Shown here one piece after another: positions 61,901 to 64,000 of a stretch of DNA of 64,000 nucleotides. Below the pieces are notes generated by a model, which saw only the letters and a list, made by a program, of their open reading frames with translations, ran no database searches and was not told the origin of the DNA. The translations under genes and the position numbers were made by a program. The DNA is from Phoronis australis (taxonomy: Eukaryota > Phoronida > Phoronidae): assembly GCA_002633005.1 (NCBI GenBank), contig NMRA01000803.1, forward strand, positions 5,408 through 69,407, in the 5' to 3' direction. Numbering within the stretch: the first letter of the stretch is position 1; every line of letters begins with the position of its first letter.

Positions 61901-63057
61901 GGCAAAGCAGGAAAGGCAGCAAAAGATCGTGCAGGCAGAGGGAGAGTCCCAGGCCGCCAAGCTCATATCCTTTTAAACAGTTTTGTGCAGTATTGACTGT
62001 ATAAGGCTATCACCTAGTTGGTGTATCCTGTGCTTATTTATATTTCGCACGAGGGGTTGAGGCTGCTGTTCCCGTTGAAAGATTCCAAACAAGCATTGCG
62101 TGAACCGATGTCTTGCGATTACAACAAGTCAAACTTTCTCTATCATAACTAGTGAAACCTCCTCTAGTTCTCTGGCCATTTTCGTTTCTGGAAAAAGTTG
62201 TCGTCAAAGAAATGTGGGCTGTCCCACAGCTTGGCTCATTCAAATGGATCTCTGCCTGGTCGTGCTAAGTCAGTTTAAGTACGGTTTTGGCTAACATCCA
62301 TGCTTTGCATGCCAGGATGCAATTTCTCTTAGCGTCTCTAACTGGCATTTATTGTTGTTGTCAATCTTTTGAAAACACAAACTCATTTATTTCATTCGGC
62401 CTCCATTAATAGGGCGTCATGATGGCTTGTTATTTTTTTAAAGAGCGATTTATCATTTTATCAAACGCACCTAAATCCCGCTTGTTTACCCCGATTCTTC
62501 AGTCATGTGATGATCATTGTGCAGCGTGATTGTCAACTGCCGTCGATTGAAATTAACCAGAGTCACTCATTCGTCTGAAATCTTGCGGCTGGTATCCTAG
62601 TTCGTGCTAGTCGTGTAAGGCCGGACGTAGATCGGGGTTCAAGGAAAGTCCACACCGCCAGTAGCAAGAGTTCCGCTGGCGATAATCTTTCCTTGAAACA
62701 GCTGGGGTGAGGGGGGTTCAGGGAAGGTTCCATCAAAGTTCTCGGCAGGAGTCAATGAACATGTCTTTAGTAATCTGATGACTGAGAATCACGGGTGAAT
62801 AGGCTGTGTATGCATGTGTATAACACGCTGTCGGTTTTCAGATATTTTTCAAGGAAGTAAAAAACCAAGGTAGGTGCGAAACCCGCATGATAGCGTTATG
62901 TCACCAGTGTTTAAGCACAACATCTTAGACAATTTTGTGATTGTCTGGAGATTATCCGCTTTCCTTGACTCATTCCTAAGTAGGTGAAGCGGTGGCGGTC
63001 AACCCAGGCTACCTGAAACTGAGAAAGATAAGAGCAGCCCAGAATATTGCCAGAGTG
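55980..63057 (+). CDS. PHB2: Prohibitin-2 (3' end beyond the window)
   Basis: Seven exons give 263 residues: 55980-56109, 58928-59009, 59466-59545, 60021-60145, 60752-60937, 61857-61964 and 62980-63057. PHB2 forms ring complexes with PHB1 in the mitochondrial inner membrane that hold and protect membrane proteins. The sequence has an N-terminal hydrophobic anchor ([20 protein letters not shown]), the SPFH/PHB domain with [59 protein letters not shown] and [16 protein letters not shown], then the coiled coil with [18 protein letters not shown]. The last exon here has [19 protein letters not shown]. About 36 C-terminal residues of the usual 299 are missing at the window edge. Intron 6 has U12-type signals and an unusual 3' end. 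Intron 1 carries a foldback element and intron 5 a MITE. Confidence 0.95.
56418..57349. mobile_element. Foldback (Mutator-like?) element in PHB2 intron 1
   Basis: A 932-bp element with long inverted arms (about 56418-56700 and 57085-57349, over 90 percent alike by eye) and a unique middle. It begins TAGGCAATGATCATCGCC and ends with the reverse complement of TAGGCAATGACCATCGCC. ATCGTCCCC flanks both sides (56409-56417 and 57350-57358), a perfect 9-bp target duplication. Long inverted repeats plus 9-bp duplications are typical of Mutator-like MITEs. No transposase is present. The short open frames that appear in both arms follow from the inverted repeat. Confidence 0.9.
57360..57600. repeat. 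Single-arm copy of the foldback family
   Basis: It repeats the arm sequence (GCCGGAAGAATTTTGACGAA, CATCAAAGTCACGTTG, ATAGAGGGACACCTTA) right after the complete element, more diverged. Confidence 0.75.
58200..58800. repeat. Diverged foldback copies in PHB2 intron 1
   Basis: Around 58290-58420 the arm reads forward (CGTACGTCAGAAGCTTTTCA). At about 58420-58545 it reads reversed (CCAAAAAGCTTCCGGTGTAT). A further forward arm starts near 58610. This is an older relative of the 932-bp element with a shorter middle. Confidence 0.75.
61036..61527. mobile_element. hAT-like MITE, CAGGGCTTGGAAT family, copy 2
   Basis: A 492-bp copy closely similar along its length to 38613-39116. The target duplication is AGTACA (61030-61035 and 61528-61533), again 6 bp. 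It lies in PHB2 intron 5. Confidence 0.92.
61965..62979 (+). other. U12-type intron of PHB2 with AT start
   Basis: The intron opens ATATCCTTT right after the CTC codon of exon 6, a full match to the U12 AT-class 5' splice site. TTCCTTGAC at 62961-62969 matches the U12 branch site, with the branch A at 62968. Keeping the PHB2 frame (KL then [11 protein letters not shown]) requires exon 7 to begin at 62980, so the intron would end in AA, 11 nt after the branch A. The AG at 62982-62983 would put the frame out, and the one at 62979-62980 would read straight into a stop. Confidence 0.75.
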
Positions 63058-64000
63058 GTATGTTCATTCAGTTCTGTTGTTCCTGTAGGTCTAACGCAGT
63101 TATTTAAGTGTTTTGTAAGTTTGAATGAAACTTATGTTGCTTAAAAATTAATTGTTTAACTATATTAAGAGAAAGCGTTGTTTTGCACAATATGACTGGA
63201 AATTAGGTAGAAGCCACAGAAGTAAAGAGTAGTTTTGAGTAAAGGTAAAACGCTGATCCCATTTGAATGAAAAGTTGATTCTTTAAGGTTATGTAGGAGT
63301 TTGTTGACAGGTTTGTGTATTTATCCAAATTACTACTAAATTTTAAGATTTTAAGTGTAAAATATAATTACATTTTCTGAAAGTAGAAAACTTGAAAAAT
63401 TTGCTTTTTGATTTTTTACCAGTCTGTCGATAGTTGGGTGAAATTTAGCAAAAAAATAGAAAAGTATGTTGATAGCAAAACAACTGTATCGATCGCCCGA
63501 TCAAATTTTATTTGATATAAATGTTAAAGTTGAGATCTCAAGAATGCTATTAATCATTTCTGAAGGAGCGTTTTGTTTTGTTTTATGTATTAACTTTATT
63601 TTTTGTTCCTGAAAACATTAAATGTTCCATTTTGATAGCCCCTCATGCAAAAGTGGAATTGTTTTGGAGAACACTGGTATAAAGCTTAGTATGATCTGAA
63701 AGTATCTTTTAAATCTGATCATCCAATTAGAGTAGTACACAAGATGGAGTGTGAAGCAGTATATCTTCCAAGACTAAATGGAATTGCCTTGACAATGCTA
63801 TTACTTGTTGTGTCGCATTTATGAGCCGTTCTTTACTTTTCATTGTTACCCCTTTTCAGAGTGTGTTTAAGACCGTTACAGATCTGTATCCCATCACAAA
63901 AGCTGACTTTCAATTCAGACCCCTCACGATTATGAAATTGGTCTCAAATTCGGTAGTCTAGTTGGAGGCAATTTGAAGGTTTCGGAAGAACTGACAGCAC
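63058..64000 (+). other. PHB2 intron 7 (partial)
   Basis: It starts at a GTATGT donor. No block matching the PHB2 C-terminus is found before the window ends. An AG near 63860 is followed by a frame unlike PHB2. Confidence 0.7.

Noticed and set aside
63865-63961. Last PHB2 exon after an AG near 63860
   Set aside because: The translation does not resemble the PHB2 C-terminus.
1-64000. CRISPR arrays, bacterial operons or viral genomes
   Set aside because: None is present; split genes with spliceosomal introns mark the window as animal nuclear DNA.

Overview
The window is nuclear DNA of an invertebrate animal. Genes are split by introns with GT-AG sites, the sequence between them is AT-rich, and it is full of decayed LINEs, tRNA-derived SINEs, MITEs and foldback elements. 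Four housekeeping genes can be rebuilt exon by exon, and all are typical animal proteins. UBE2J2 and B3GALT6 lie close together, as they do on human chromosome 1p36. That neighbourhood, a BCMA-like TNF-receptor exon and a metalloprotease with ShKT tails suggest an invertebrate deuterostome such as amphioxus or a hemichordate. The species is inferred, not proven. Single N bases at 3226, 5690, 10985 and 35839 look like contig joins.

Layout. 1-7 kb: a 48-bp minisatellite, a possible corepressor-like exon (PLDLS and LxxLL motifs), an L1-type LINE ORF1 remnant, and the first coding exon of a BCMA-like TNF receptor. 7-14.5 kb: a direct duplication of about 3.3 kb (copies A and B), with an older third partial copy (C) at 31.2-32.2 kb. 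All three copies keep a minus-strand TATA box followed by a 34-nt signal-peptide exon. 15.1-23.3 kb, minus strand: a secreted HExxH metalloprotease-like gene with a Gly-Thr linker and two ShKT domains; seven exons in phase give 388 residues. 23.3-37 kb: mostly repeats, including a decayed LINE reverse transcriptase (33.3-35.4 kb) with an internal inverted segment.

37.0-42.1 kb: UBE2J2 on the minus strand, a tail-anchored ER ubiquitin-conjugating enzyme. 43.9-45.2 kb: a SINE cluster, one SINE carrying a nested MITE. 46.7-47.8 kb: B3GALT6 on the plus strand, a Golgi galactosyltransferase for the proteoglycan linker. 49.35-55.73 kb: MRPL47 on the minus strand, head to head with PHB2 on the plus strand (55.98 kb to beyond the window). 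The two mitochondrial-protein genes share a 245-bp intergenic region.

The points most worth attention are the metalloprotease/ShKT gene, an AT-type (U12) intron in PHB2 whose 3' end appears non-canonical, the three-copy signal-peptide exon, a 932-bp foldback element with a 9-bp target duplication in PHB2 intron 1, and a hAT-like MITE family with 6-bp target duplications. Exon boundaries were set by reading splice sites, frame and protein similarity by eye; no search or alignment program was run.
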